Counted from the stretch's first letter, positions 1 to 10,653 are shown. The stretch is DNA of 64,000 nt from Vicia villosa (GCF_029867415.1 NC_081183.1:20208404-20272403), one strand, 5' to 3'. Notes: generated from the letters alone by a model not told the origin. Numbers and translations: made by a program.

Positions 1-265
1 GAGGTTTTCCCATCACTTCTCATGATTACCCCTACTCTCTATATTGTGGTTTTTCAAGCTACTATCACCAACTCTCCTACTTCCTGAAAACAGAACCATT
101 TTCCGCCTACATGTAGCTGCCAACTATTCAATTTTGGCGTTTATTTCTTCTCAAAATATCATCATCTATTCTTTCTCAAAGTTTCTTCCTCTTTGTTCTC
201 TTCAAGTTCACTAAACTATAGAAAAAACCTTTTCTTTCTCGTTGTTTTCTTCCCATCACCGTGGA

Positions 266-1777
266 ATGTCTCTAACTCCCATCAACACTGGTAATAATCC
301 TGTGGCTTTCTCTTTGACAGAAAAGGTTGCAAGCTATTCCTCAACCATCATCTTCTGAGGAATTAAGGAATAAGAGATGACAGCAACATATGATGATTCC
401 TTTCGTTGTTGACACCAAACTTTGCGCCTTCCATGGCCCCTACCCAAATGTGAGGATACAACCATCGATGGTTCAAAAGTTCTTCCCCTTCCATACCCCA
501 GCAAAGCCTCCAGATTTTGAGAAAAGAGCATTCGATCTGAAGTTCATGGACCCTTCTTCTAGGGTCTTTCATTTTATGCTTGCTCTAGGGAACAAGAACT
601 ATCTGGCTTGGCTTTACAAGGTTAAGTCGAAACACAAAGCACAATGGGTGGAGGTTGGCATTTTCAACTCCATCCAAATATCAAGGTAAGCTTACCGAAT
701 AAATCCCTGTATGATTCTATCTTCGATTCTCTTCTAGGATGAATCGAACAACGCCTTCTAGTTTCCTTGTGGCAGGATGATGTCTACACTATTCAACGTG
801 GCAGCCATCATTGGCCTTTCCCCTTTGGGTGAAATTTTCGATGCAACTCTAGAAATGGACCATTCATTCGACTTCAAATGTCCCAGCCTCAAACACTACA
901 TTGCTGACCATCATGTCAAGGACACTAAGGAGGTTTTGACATGGAACATATTGCCTTCCTAACCTTGTGGCTCTCATATTTCCTTTTTTGTCCATGCTCA
1001 TTATAGATAGCCAAAGGCTTCATTCCTCTAGCGATCTTGATCCATGAGGATCGACAAATTTCTTTAGGCAAGTTTTTGTTGGCATATTTGTACCATAATT
1101 TGGGATGTGCTGCTTTAAAAATCAAACTTCTTCATACTGCCAATAGATCATTTGCTCTATCGGGACCTTATTGTCTCTTGCAATATTGGCTAAATGCCAC
1201 TTTCGAACACAAATTAGGTTACCCTGTGTCGGAGGATATCATGTGTATGTCTGAAAGTAGGCATATCGAAGGAGTGAGGCTTGCATTGACTACCCTCCTA
1301 GAGACCCCTAACATGTATATTTTCATGAAGTATGTCAATTTGTTCCTTGAAACTACAACATTCATTTCAGTTATGGATCCCTTTGTGGATCGAAGCGTTG
1401 GTCCCTCCTAGTTTAGAAATCCCTTTTCTGGCATTTCCTCAAGAGATGCTGCCCAATCGAATGTTGTATGGAGAGCATTTTTGACTCCCACCCTTTTATC
1501 TTACAGAATCGACATATGCATAAAAGAGAATGGTTTCATGAGTTACCAACCAAATCTAATGGCTCAACAATTTGGTCTTAGCCAAATGTTACCCAAATCT
1601 TTATTCTCTCACCATCTCGATATCATTTGGGTTGCTCGACAATTAAATGCTAAGAATCATGTAGCGTGTCTTAAGTTCCACAAAAACTACTCAACTCTTA
1701 GAACTCCCAATCTTCCTATTTCAACAACCCTTTTTTGTATTCAAGGAATTCAACCATTGGTGGTCTTAATTGGCATC
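266..1777 (+). pseudogene. Plant mobile domain (PMD) gene, decayed 5' part
   Basis: An open start at 266 (MSLTPINTGN...) leads into reading-frame pieces that together resemble the plant mobile domain (aminotransferase-like PMD) family. Recognisable blocks include HGPYPNVRIQPSMV near 440, the NVAAIIGLSPLGE block near 800, ISLGKFLLAYLYHNLG near 1060, GPYCLLQYWLNATFE near 1165 and QFGLSQMLPKSL near 1570. The reading frame changes near 340 and again near 940. In-frame stops lie at 687, 738, 762, about 1003 and 1409, several at positions where relatives have Trp or Gln. The gene is therefore dead. Its 3' continuation is displaced beyond the solo LTR at 1778-4430. PMD proteins are known from host silencing factors (MAIN/MAIL) and from transposon-borne copies; which source applies here cannot be told. 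No start codon earlier than 266 fits the frame. Confidence 0.75.
1773..1777. repeat. Target-site duplication GCATC (left copy)
   Basis: GCATC here is repeated exactly at 4431-4435, on the other side of the LTR. It is the 5-bp duplication made by retrotransposon integration, and it interrupts the PMD pseudogene. Confidence 0.9.
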
Positions 1778-2106
1778 TGTAACGCCTGGAAAAATAAGTA
1801 TATGCTTAATTTGGACGTTTGTGACGTTTATTGGAATTTTACCGTTTTTGGAGTCATTTCAGTCGGTATTTGTTCGGGATGGCAGACTAATATTTAATTG
1901 AAGGTTTTCATATTTTTGGTACTAGAAATATTATTAAGGTAATATTTTGCGTTTTGGGGTTTTTCTAAGCAATTGAGTTTAGACCGTAAAGTAGATATTT
2001 TGTTGAGATATTTTGGAGAAGTAGGGGGATATAGAAAAGAATATAAGAAAAGAAAAGAAGAAAGAAAAACAGAAAGGAAAGAAAGAAGAGAGAAAGAAAG
2101 GAAGAG

Positions 2107-2167
2107 AGAAGAAGAAGAAGAAGAAGAAGAAGAAGAAGAAGAAGAAGAAGAAGAAGAAGAAGAAGAG
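2107..2167 (+). repeat. (GAA)n microsatellite in a GA-rich LTR leader
   Basis: About 20 GAA units stand inside a longer purine-rich stretch (about 2030-2175). Open frames that read poly-Glu on + or poly-Ser/Leu on - are by-products of this repeat. Other LTRs here also have a GA-rich leader just before a GTAAGGGGG donor-like site. Confidence 0.9.
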
Positions 2168-2500
2168 GAAAAGGGATTTTTGTGGAGATCAAAACAAACC
2201 TTGATCCAAGAACAAATCCAAGGTAAGGGGGAGTATGTCATTTATTATGCATTTGTATGGTTTATATAGTTGTTCTTGTTCATCTTCTTCATCCTTTCCA
2301 TATCTTCCATTTTTTCTTGTTTTGTAAGAAAATGTTAGGTTTGAGAGAGATTAATGATTCAACCATGAAAGTTGAATATTATGTTGTTTATATGGCATGT
2401 GTGTGTTATATTGATGTTATAATGATGTATATGTGTTAGAGAAGTGTTTATAAGAGTTTGGTTGGTGGAAACGGTGATTTTAGGGTTTCTACGAAGCTTA

Positions 2501-2634
2501 GGTCGACCTACACAGGGGTTTGCGTCGACCTGTGCAGCCTAAAAGGCAAAAATCTGATTTTTCTGATGAATGCGTCGACCTATTGGGTCAGCATGCGCAT
2601 ACCCGAGGGGGGCAGGAGTTCAATGCGTCGACCT
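2501..2634 (+). repeat. GTCGACCT palindrome cluster in LTR
   Basis: GTCGAC occurs at 2502, 2524, 2574 and 2627, each followed by CT, with spacers of 16 to 47 bases. The first two form a close pair. The cluster stands immediately before the CATAACTTTT..CCG box at 2673, the same place taken by a different palindrome in other LTR families. Confidence 0.85.
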
Positions 2635-3584
2635 ACTGCTTTTTCCAATTTTTGACAGATTTTGTAACGATCATAACTTTTGATCCGTAGCTCCGATTTT
2701 GTCGCCGTTCGAAGCGTTGGAAAGCTAAGGCAATAATATACACTAAGATTTAATGAAATGATTCATAGGATGTAGTCTCCTATTATTTTTATTAGGATTT
2801 AGTGGTAGAACTAAGTAGGGTTAACACATGAAGTATGTTTATGTTTTCCAAACTTTGAAAAGTCGTATCTTTTAACTTGGGTGTTCGTTTTATGTGTCGT
2901 TTGAAACGTTAGGAAGCTAACTGGATGTTCTATATGATGGTATAGGTTTGGTTAGCTTGTGATTAATTGGTTATGAGGTTTTGTTGATAAAAACACATAA
3001 TTGTTTATATGCGCGATATGATTGGTAGATAATCATAGTGCTTGGTTGCAATTGTTGTTGATGTGTGGATTAACATGAGATCATGTTCGTATATGTTATG
3101 TATTAAATAATGTTCATTCTTGATATGTGACGATGTTTGGTTGTTTGTTGTTAACATGATGTGTGGCCTTATGGCAAGTAATTGTTGTTATGAGAATGAT
3201 GTATTATCATTGTTGAATTGTTGTTATTACAACCTGTTATTGAGGTATTGATGAATTTGTGGGCCGATGGCCAATATCAATTTGATGTGTATAAGTGTGT
3301 TATACATTCATCTATGCCGATGTGGCAAGTATGTTTTGACGGTGAATGTGTGTTGTGTGCTTATTAATGCCTGTGTGGTAATTATGGTGTGATGTAATTG
3401 ATAACGATGTTATTAATTGGTGATGTATCCTTTTGGATAGAATATAAACGATGTAACGTGAGTGTATGATCGTGTTATATTGTTGATGATGTTGTTGTCA
3501 TGTAATAGAGTTATATATTTGCGCATCATAACATTTCAATACGTTAATGGCGGAATGCTGTTAACAGATGGCCTGCGGGCATTG

Positions 3585-3758
3585 GTTACCAGTAGGAGCT
3601 TAATGCTCGGTAACGGTATATTAGCTTGAGTGGCAAGGGTCATCAGTGGGAGCTACATGCTCGATGACGACAGCATGCGGGCTTCCTGAGTGGAATAAAG
3701 TCCCAGCATAATGCTCAGTCAGGTGTATTTGTCATAATGACAAGGAGGAGTTTACTCC
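3585..3758 (+). other. Array of imperfect hairpins in LTR
   Basis: At least four hairpins follow one another. At 3585-3614 the arms GTTACC/GGTAAC enclose a 5' bulge AGTAG and an inner stem GAGC/GCTC. At 3639-3668 the arms GTCATC/GATGAC enclose the bulge AGTGG and the same inner stem. At 3729-3743 TTGTCA/TGACAA forms a simple hairpin, and at 3747-3758 GGAG/CTCC does. The first two share architecture but differ in outer-arm sequence with pairing kept. Confidence 0.7.
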
Positions 3759-3764
3759 GGATTT

Positions 3765-3779
3765 GGTACCACATGCATA
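3765..3779 (+). promoter_or_regulatory. Conserved LTR box GGTACCACATGCATA
   Basis: The identical 15-mer occurs at 12746-12760 in the Tekay-type 5' LTR, again in its 3' LTR, and as the reverse complement at 9965-9979 in solo LTR 2. It always follows a hairpin-rich block. Its function is unknown; calling it regulatory is inference. Confidence 0.5.
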
Positions 3780-4430
3780 TGCATAGTCGAGTCTCATTCA
3801 TCATTGTCTGTCTTATAATTTATGTTATCATTCATGTGTCGCATTACTTATATATCGATTGTGGTTGAATGAGTGGATTGCCGTGACTTTTATTCTTGAG
3901 ATATTATGTCGATCCGTGTGTTGTATTTTGATTAATTGTGTTTTAGTTTCTACATATATTATACTTATTCGTAATGAACTATATACTCACCCTTCTGCTG
4001 ATTTGATGCTTGAGTGGCATCCTGCAGATTAGCCGCTTCGGGAGTCTTTGGAAGAGGGAGTTCTCCAGTTGGTCTTGTCGGTTGCTCTGATACGTAACAC
4101 CGGGGAGTCGGGAGTCTGTTGTTATTTATTTGTATATGACTCTTCTGAACATGTATATGTGATGATGTGCTGATGTGTATTGTAAACACTTTATTTTGGA
4201 AAACTCCTCTTTGAGAGTGAGAACTATACGTACATTTTTATGTTCATATCTTCCGTGTGTTATGTATCGTTTTATTGGCAGGTGTTGTATGCTTTTGGCA
4301 TCGCGGATGTCCGTTTATTTTCTAGGTGTTTGTTTGGTTACTTAGTGTAACATCCTAATTGTGTTGTATGAAATTTTAATACTCTGATATTTTCTTGCCT
4401 AAATGCTTTAGGTAGAATTGGGGTGTTACA

Positions 4431-4435
4431 GCATC
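4431..4435. repeat. Target-site duplication GCATC (right copy)
   Basis: Exact match to 1773-1777; it marks the right edge of solo LTR 1. Confidence 0.9.
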
Positions 4436-4505
4436 TGCTAAACAGGTAGCAGATAACCTGATAAAAGTATCTCGGTTCCCTCGAATGAAGATGCCGAGGG
4501 CGTCT
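4436..4505 (+). pseudogene. PMD pseudogene, displaced 3' fragment
   Basis: About 70 bp that read as a continuation of the PMD pseudogene once the solo LTR is ignored. The frame ending near 1772 resumes here with a short basic stretch (VADNLIKVSRFPRMK). A new repeat starts at 4506, which truncates the gene again. The family assignment of this piece alone is weak and rests on continuity with 266-1777. Confidence 0.5.
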
Positions 4506-5449
4506 TGTAATATCCCAATTTTTCTATTTTATTTATTTGATAGCTATTTTATTATTAGTATAATTATTTAATTATTATTTGGTGTGATAATTAACTAATT
4601 ATGTGTTATTATGCTCATAGGGTTAATTGAACTATTAGTATAATAATGAGTTAATAGCTATTGAGCTCAATAGTTAAGAATAGAAATAATAGGATGGAAT
4701 GGGTAGCTAAGCCCATTAACTTAAGAGAAAGATAGTAAGAGAATTAGGCCATTCTCATAGTTTTCATTTTGGTAAAAGAAGATAAAAGAGAGAGCTCAAG
4801 AGAAGATAAGAGAAAGAGGTAACTAGAAATAGAAGGAGATTTAACCTAAGGAGGGGAGAATCCTTATTATTATGGGTATGGTATAATATGCTATGGGTAG
4901 TAGTATGCTTAGGTTTTCATCTCTCAATTCCTCATAATTTCATATGTTAGGGTTTGAGTAAATCTATGAGATTTTGTGAATTAATCATGTTTAATGATGT
5001 TATAATGATGACCCATGGTTAGAAACATGATTAGGAACCTTATATATGTGGTTAATTGTTGTTTGGATGAACTTTTGTTGGTTAAAAGTGATTTTCGGAA
5101 CTGCTGTCAAAAATTGGATTTTTTCAAAAAAAATTGCAGAGGGCGCGTTGCACGGTGGAGCGTGCGTAGCACAATCTTGAAAATTGAACGAACCATTTTA
5201 TAGAACGCAGCGCGCGTAGCGCAGTAGTCTGGGCGCGTAGCGCAGCCTGATCCGGAAAATTTTGTGATTTTGATGATTTGACTTGGGATCTTGTATGCTT
5301 ATGATTTAAGATAGATTTTCATGTATTCTAATCATTTATTCAATAATGTTTGGATAGGTTTTGAATCAAAAATGAACTTATACATGAAACTTGTGTTTTG
5401 GTTATGTATAATGTGAATTTTGTGAATTCATATGCGACTCAATGAATGC
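4506..5449 (+). mobile_element. LTR-like fragment, unassigned family
   Basis: Starts TGTAATATCCC directly after the PMD fragment, as an LTR would. It shows an A/T-rich first part, a GA-rich leader (4775-4860) and a cluster of GCGCGTAGCGCAG-type GC motifs at 5141-5246, the same kind of arrangement as the other LTRs here. I find no matching right end or target duplication, so the right boundary is approximate. No coding region is visible. Confidence 0.45.
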
Positions 5450-5930
5450 AACATCACAAATATAATCACAACGAAATCGTCATGAGGCATACGCCTATGT
5501 CACAAATATTACCAATAATTAGAGGTAATTTGTCGTCACTTTATTTCCTGCACTTCACAATAATTCACAAAGTAGTAGCATCACCACATCACAATATATC
5601 ACAACAACCAATCGACAACAACGATTCAACAACGATTCAACAACGACAGATCAACACAATTAGTCCACACAAACATCGCAATACATCACAAGGACAATAA
5701 CGGTTAACAGTATACTTCCTGTTTAAAACTCCATTTTTTAAACACACACATTTTTAATCAAGAATTACATATAAAGACAACAATGCGTCGACCAATAAAA
5801 ATACCATATATAAATAATGTCGGTCAAATACATAATCCAAACTCATAGTCGAGTACATCATCAAAAATACATAAACAAATCAAATATAAATACATCATAA
5901 AAAAAACTACTGAGTATGCCGGGTAGCATC
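5450..5930. other. No gene; A/C-rich repeat-like sequence
   Basis: CA- and AAC-rich sequence without coding character. Read on the minus strand it has the TTGTTGTG-rich texture of the LTR interiors nearby, so it may be an inverted LTR fragment. I can support nothing more specific. Confidence 0.4.
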
Positions 5931-8150
5931 CTACGTACCGTCCTGGCCATGTCCTCCAGCTCCGTCTCCGCCTCCGAGTCCACCAAGGGCTCTGCTGGCT
6001 CTACCCATGGCGTCAAGTGTCCCACGGGTCCTGGCTCGATGTCGATGGTACAGAAATGCACTCTCTACCATCCTGATCATATCATCCAGGACACGCCTAT
6101 GAGCAGTCCCTTCCAGGAAGAAACCCTCTACAATGGCTCTGAGGCCCCTGTCAGCTATCTAACGACACAAAGGAAGAAGATCCAGAGTGTGGTCCAACTG
6201 AGCCTGATGCGCACGGAGAATCTACTCGTGGGCTGGTTTAGGCGGACCTCCCCCGGCAGCTCGAGGAATGTAAGGGTGTGAGACTCTGTAGTACCAGGAG
6301 ATGTATCCCTCGGCACAGCTCCAATCGTGCTCTGATGGTGTCGCCCGTTCCTCTTCAGGGACCACGTGCTGCTCCCAATTTGCGAAGACCTCCTTTAATA
6401 GCATGCGGGTCATGGAGATAGGAGCTGAGGCAGTAGGATCGCGAGGTATCGTCTGCTTAAATCCAAATAGCCGTATGATGCACTCCGGAATATAGCGTAC
6501 AACAATGGTCGAGCTGGCAGCCAACCATCCGGAGTACAGAGCTATCTCGTCAAACGGAACTGTCTCCTGATGCGCAGCATAGTAGACATACCTGATGTCC
6601 TCGGCGGCCATGCGGTCAAGACCGTGCCTGTATGGATCCGGATTCTGGTTCCTTCTGCGGGGGATGAAATGACTGGCATGCGACATTACCTCTGTGTAGG
6701 TGGGCACCTCTTCCCAGCCAATAATGTCTGGGAAGTGTTGTAGTATCCAAGCTTGAAACAACAAAACACGGTTATTTTAAAGTACTATTAAAAAAATATA
6801 AAAAAGTAGAAGAGTATAAGATTGTTACCACTAAAAGTGTACAGCTGCTCGCCACGATTCTTGCCTTCCACAGGCATCCCTCTCCCAGTCTGTAGTAATT
6901 GTACACCAGTACAGCCGCTCCCCAGTTGTACTCATGGATACTTGCTATATCCGATAAGTACGTAAGGTATACGACGTCTGTGTACATCGAGCTCGTGTCC
7001 ACAAAGAGCTGGGTGCCTATCAAACATAGGAAGTAGCACCTCAGCGCCCGCTCTCTATGCTTAGCCTGCTCTAAGTCGTCTCCCTCAGCCTGGTGTGCCG
7101 CAGTGAGCTCTAAGTCATACTGCCTCTGAAGGAAGCTAAACCTAACGTGGGCCCCCTGAGTCCTCTCCACCTCCTCGAGGGCATCATCGGGATCAGCCCA
7201 CAGCTCAGCAATCAGCATCTCCTGAGCTTCTGCTTTCGTCATCCTACCATGACGAAAGAGGGTACCCCTAATAGGTAGATGAAGCAGGCATGCCACATCA
7301 TTTAGGGTGATAGTAATTTCACTGTGGGGTAGATGGAAGAAGGAGGTCTCAGGATGCCATCTTTCCACAAAGGCTGCAAGCATACCATTATGTATAATAT
7401 GGTAGCCGAGCGTACAAAGGTCCCTCAGGCCTAAAGCTGTCAGTACCTCTTGAAACCATGGCTGGTCAGGTTGCGCGAGATCCCTAATCTTCTGCCCATG
7501 GTTGTAGAACCTCTGGAATTTTATAAAAAATTTAAACGGTCAGTAATAATCAAGGTGAGAGCTGAAGAAAATAAATAAATATGTAACTATCAAATAAAAC
7601 TTATAGTTCCATCCCATATACGTCTCGCAGCATGATTTGCATATCCAATAAGAAGAGAGGCATCTACGGGCCTACCGGGGTACCAAACAGGCTCTGGCCC
7701 CCGCACCGGATCATCTTCGTGTACCTCCGGAGGTGGCCCGGTAGAAGAAGAACTGCCCCGACGAAGTCTACGTGAGGGTGGTGGCAAGCCTGAAGCTGAA
7801 GCACCCTTAGGATCATTTCGAGGTCTCCGTGATGGAGTAGTAGACGTAGAAAGCCCGGCTGGAGAGGGTGATGGATTGGGTCTGGCTGAAGTAGGTGATA
7901 GAATGGGCCCGGCTGAAGCGGGTGATGGAATGGGCCCGGCTGATGCAGGTGAACGAATGGGCCCGGCTGGAGCGGGTGATGGAGTAGGCTTGGCTGATGC
8001 AGGTGAAAGAATGGGTCCGACTAAAGCGGGTGTGTCGAATGTAGAAGTAGAAGGTGGGTCAGGTACAACCGCAACTCCATTGGTCACCTGAGATACTGTG
8101 CACAACGTCCGTTCTCGCCGAACGGATGCGTGCTGTGTTGTTCCTACCAT
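5931..8150 (-). pseudogene. MAIN-like plant mobile domain gene, disrupted
   Basis: Read on the minus strand. Exon 1 (8150 to about 7600) encodes a Pro/Ser-rich N-terminus with imperfect PASAGPIPS-type repeats (8040-7860), then a block ending HAARRIWDG. Exon 2 (about 7515-6830) carries the PMD core: FYNHGQKIRDLAQPDQPWF, AAFVERWHPETSFFHLPH, ITITLNDVACLLHLPIRG, then a Tyr-rich stretch. Exon 3 (about 6758 on) starts AWILQHFPDI and continues through FDEIALYSGW to a Gly/Pro-rich tail. In exon 3 the frame is broken by TAG at 6222-6224 and again about 66 bases on, then runs open to a stop at 5931-5933. I could not place clean GT..AG junctions in phase for either intron, so the splice sites may also be decayed. 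The family includes MAIN/MAIL silencing factors and transposon-carried relatives. Confidence 0.75.
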
Positions 8151-8261
8151 GTATGTCCCTGTCCAGACCGTGATTCATGATGTCTACATTATGATACAAA
8201 ATGATCGAGTTAGAAACTGCGTATTTATAAATAAACATAAAAATAAAAACAGAAAAATACT

Positions 8262-8426
8262 CTTCCGTAGATCCATCTACGGAAGCACCATTCTTACAAA
8301 AATCTTGGGTGCTTCCGTAGATGGATCTACGAAATGACCTTTCTTTCAAAAACTTTGGGTGTTTCCGTAGATGCATCTACGGAAGTGCCTTAACATACAT
8401 CTCTTTCGTAGATGGATCTACGGAAG
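8262..8426. repeat. Perfect-hairpin repeats upstream of MAIN-like gene
   Basis: Four copies of an inverted repeat with arms TTCCGTAGAT/ATCTACGGAA lie at 8262-8285, 8312-8334, 8362-8385 and 8403-8426, with a 2-base centre of CC, GG, GC and GG. Spacing is about 40-50 bases. They sit 110-280 bp upstream of the minus-strand start codon at 8150, where a promoter or leader would be. Confidence 0.85.
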
Positions 8427-8439
8427 CTACTGAAAGCAG

Positions 8440-8834
8440 AGAATGTCACAATGGCGTCTTCTCCACTGTCCAATCACCAGAAAAACCATTTTTGTGCCTT
8501 GGTCGTGCGTTTAAACCCTAAAACATTACCTACATTGTCTATAAACACTATTTCTAAACCTATCCAATCAACTATACACCTAAATATCGAATTCTAATTC
8601 GATTTCACAACTACTCTAAAATAACTCGAAATATCGAAAACTTTCCGATTAAATTGATATTTGAACTTGATAGAATGTGTAGGTTGTTGATGTTAACAAT
8701 GTCAGCCGAACTCAAAGAAAAAAATGCAACGGAGGGAGTTGTTTGATTTTTGGGTTGGGAGAGTTTTTGAGAGAGAGCAAATGAAAACTGAAGAATGAGG
8801 AGGTGAAGGTTCTGGCGCGAACTATAACATCAAA
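8440..8834. other. No gene seen upstream of MAIN-like pseudogene
   Basis: Between the two hairpin clusters the sequence is A/T-rich and has no coding character on either strand. Confidence 0.4.
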
Positions 8835-8934
8835 CTCTTCCGTATATGAATCTACGGAATGTTTCGGTAGATGCATCTACGGAACAAAGTAAACTTAAAC
8901 AAAAAAAGTACTTCCAGAGATCCATCTACAAAAG
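8835..8934. repeat. Degenerate copies of the TTCCGTAGAT hairpin
   Basis: Three further, less perfect copies of the hairpin at 8262-8426 lie at 8835-8859, 8862-8884 and 8911-8934. The arms carry one to three mismatches, as expected of older copies. Confidence 0.7.
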
Positions 8935-9373
8935 TACGAGAATAAAATTGTCATTTCGGTGGTGCGCCTAAATGTTATGGGATGGGGTGAGAAATTTTCT
9001 AAATCAAACTCTTCATTTTTATAATTTTTTTAAATTAATTTATTTTATTTGAAAAGCGTTATTATTAAACAAAATGAAAGAGAAAGAAAATATCAAGATA
9101 CATTGGTCGGTGATACGGCCGAGTCTGTATCTTCTCTTTTCAACATCACTCTAAACCCTAATTCCAAAATTTATTGTTGAACCTCATATTTTTTTCTTTT
9201 GTTTATTTTCATGATCTCCCCTAACTATTAAAGAAATTTTCTCTACCTTATCACTTCTTTTCAACCTTTTGTATACTCAACTTCTTCAAAATGTTCTTAT
9301 AGTGGTCAAGAACAAATATCTTAGCTTCAACAATAATACTATACATTTTTTAATGTCTGATCATACTTAATGG
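8935..9373. other. No gene seen
   Basis: A/T-rich sequence with no supported gene. A short motif (TTGTTGAACCTCATATTTTT, about 9172) recurs near 27064, so part of it is dispersed repeat. Confidence 0.4.
9369..9373. repeat. Target-site duplication AATGG (left copy)
   Basis: AATGG is repeated at 26784-26788, across the whole middle stack. It shows that solo LTR 2 had been one unit before the Tekay-type element split it. Confidence 0.85.
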
Positions 9374-10492
9374 TGTAACACCCTTCTAAACCCCAAAAAT
9401 TTTAATTAACAATAATCAAAGTAAAACATGAAAAAGGGTATTACAACTCCAAACAAAATAAACAAATATTCATGTCATGCCATAAAAGGAACGATAAACC
9501 AAAATTATCAAGATAACATGTTAACACAGCAGAATATTCTTAACATCTGAATGATTAAACATCCGGAGTCGGAGACTCATAATTCAACCATAAAACAAAT
9601 AGCCAAAAACAAGAGTTTATCAGGTAACTCTAAATAACGTCCCCAGTGTTACACGACCAGAGCATGACACCGACCCAACTGACTCAAACGGATTTACTCT
9701 ACGAGCTAATCCTCACCAAGCACAAAAGCTAGTCCTCAATCTGAAAAATAACAACAGTAAGGGTGAGTCTCATTCACATTTAACCAATGTTATAGGCTAT
9801 GAATAATAAAATATCAATCACATATTATTCACCCAATTACAGTTATGATCAGATTCACCACAACATAATTAATCACAACAATTACACAATTATCACATAT
9901 TATAACATTGGACAATCTTCCATTCATGTTATAATAATACAAGTAGCCTAATGCAATGCAACTATATGCATGTGGTACCAAACATGGGATAACCCATCTC
10001 ACCGATCCACCACCATAAAGATTCGGCTACTTCTCTCACTAATTCCGCACAATGGGAATTAGCTACTGCTGTCCCACCACCATAAGGGATACAGCCCACA
10101 ACATGATTATGAAATGCATGCATCACATACAACATGCTAATCATCAACACCAATCAATTGAATGTCATAATCAACAACCAACGCCACAATCAATAGCCAC
10201 ACACAGTTATGCTATTTCTCAACCACAACAAACATATATTTCACATCAACAATATATGTATATCAATCACCAATTACAACCACGAGATCATAACAGATAA
10301 AAAATTCATCAATGTACCTGTACGCATAAACCGTCACAACCAAATAAAATCGAATGTTTTAAAAATAAAATCGAGTCACGACTCAAAACACCATTTTATT
10401 AGCTTCGCCGTGCTCGAAACCGCACTAAAATCTGACTTATGGTTTGAAAGATATGGATTTTAGAAAATAAAATAATTTTTCAAAAAGCTTCA

Positions 10493-10653
10493 GTGGTAAC
10501 CGGTTACTGAAACCAGGGTAACCGATTACTGACTCACAAAAATAACCCCCACGCTGTTTTTAGTATGGGTAATCGGTTATTGCCCTTTCGGTAACCGATT
10601 ACCGACTCACAAAAAGCCATTCCTGCTGTTTTTACTATGAGTAATCGATTACC
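10493..10653. repeat. Paired GTAACCGGTTAC-type palindromes
   Basis: GTAACCGGTTAC at about 10497 is followed after eight bases by GTAACCGATTAC. A second pair (GTAATCGGTTAT and GTAACCGATTAC) lies near 10568-10600. A third pair was cut by the Tekay insertion: GTAATCGATTACC ends at 10653 and GTAATCGATTAC resumes at about 26180. The pair spacer is 8-9 bases each time. Confidence 0.8.
10649..10653. repeat. Target-site duplication TTACC (left copy)
   Basis: TTACC is repeated at 26166-26170 and defines the ends of the Tekay-type element. Confidence 0.9.

Larger units (their letters stand above)
2223..4027 (+). other. Candidate LTR-internal intron (solo LTR 1)
   Basis: A strong donor, AAG|GTAAGGGGG, lies at 2221-2231. 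A matching acceptor, a pyrimidine-rich stretch ending TCCTGCAG, ends at 4027 just after ACTCACCCTT. The equivalent sites occur at the same relative places in two other LTR families of the window (11748-12974 on +; 26491 and 9741 on the minus strand). Splicing is inferred from consensus and cross-family conservation only. Confidence 0.4.
1778..4430 (+). mobile_element. Solo LTR, chromovirus-type Ty3/gypsy
   Basis: This 2,653-bp block begins TGTAACGCC and ends GGGTGTTACA, and it is flanked by identical GCATC. There is no primer site or coding region between the ends, so it is a solo LTR left by LTR-LTR recombination. Its internal order matches the Tekay-type LTR at 10654: a GA-rich tract, AAGGTAAGGGGG (2221), a palindrome cluster (2501-2634), a CATAACTTTT..CCG box (2673), a hairpin block (3585-3758), GGTACCACATGCATA (3765) and ACTCACCCTT (3986) before a CAG. 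The overall sequence is only distantly similar, so this is a related but separate family. The + orientation is inferred from the shared order. Confidence 0.9.
9374..10653 (-). mobile_element. Solo LTR 2, left part (minus orientation)
   Basis: Begins TGTAACACCC on +. With the right part (26171-26783) it forms about 1.9 kb between AATGG duplications. On the minus strand it shows the shared LTR order: donor-like TTCAG|GTAAGGGGG (26491), paired GTAACCGGTTAC-type palindromes, a hairpin AATTCC/GGAATT (10041-10060), GGTACCACATGCATA (9965-9979) and TTTTTCAG|ATTGAGG (9741). It is related to, but clearly diverged from, the Tekay-type LTR inserted in it. No coding region is present. Confidence 0.85.

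Noticed and set aside
1973..2269. Open frames coding poly-Glu, poly-Ser or poly-Leu
   Set aside because: Translations of the (GAA)n repeat in the LTR leader.
5446..5700. 84-codon His/Gln/Asn-rich frame
   Set aside because: CA- and AAC-rich repeat composition, no homology I recognise.
7876..8091. Gly/Ala/Met-rich frame on +
   Set aside because: Antisense shadow of the Pro/Ser repeats in the MAIN-like exon 1.
9159..9200. Boundary repeat shared with 27046-27090
   Set aside because: About 20 bases are common to both, but the positions do not bracket any element consistently; probably dispersed repeat.
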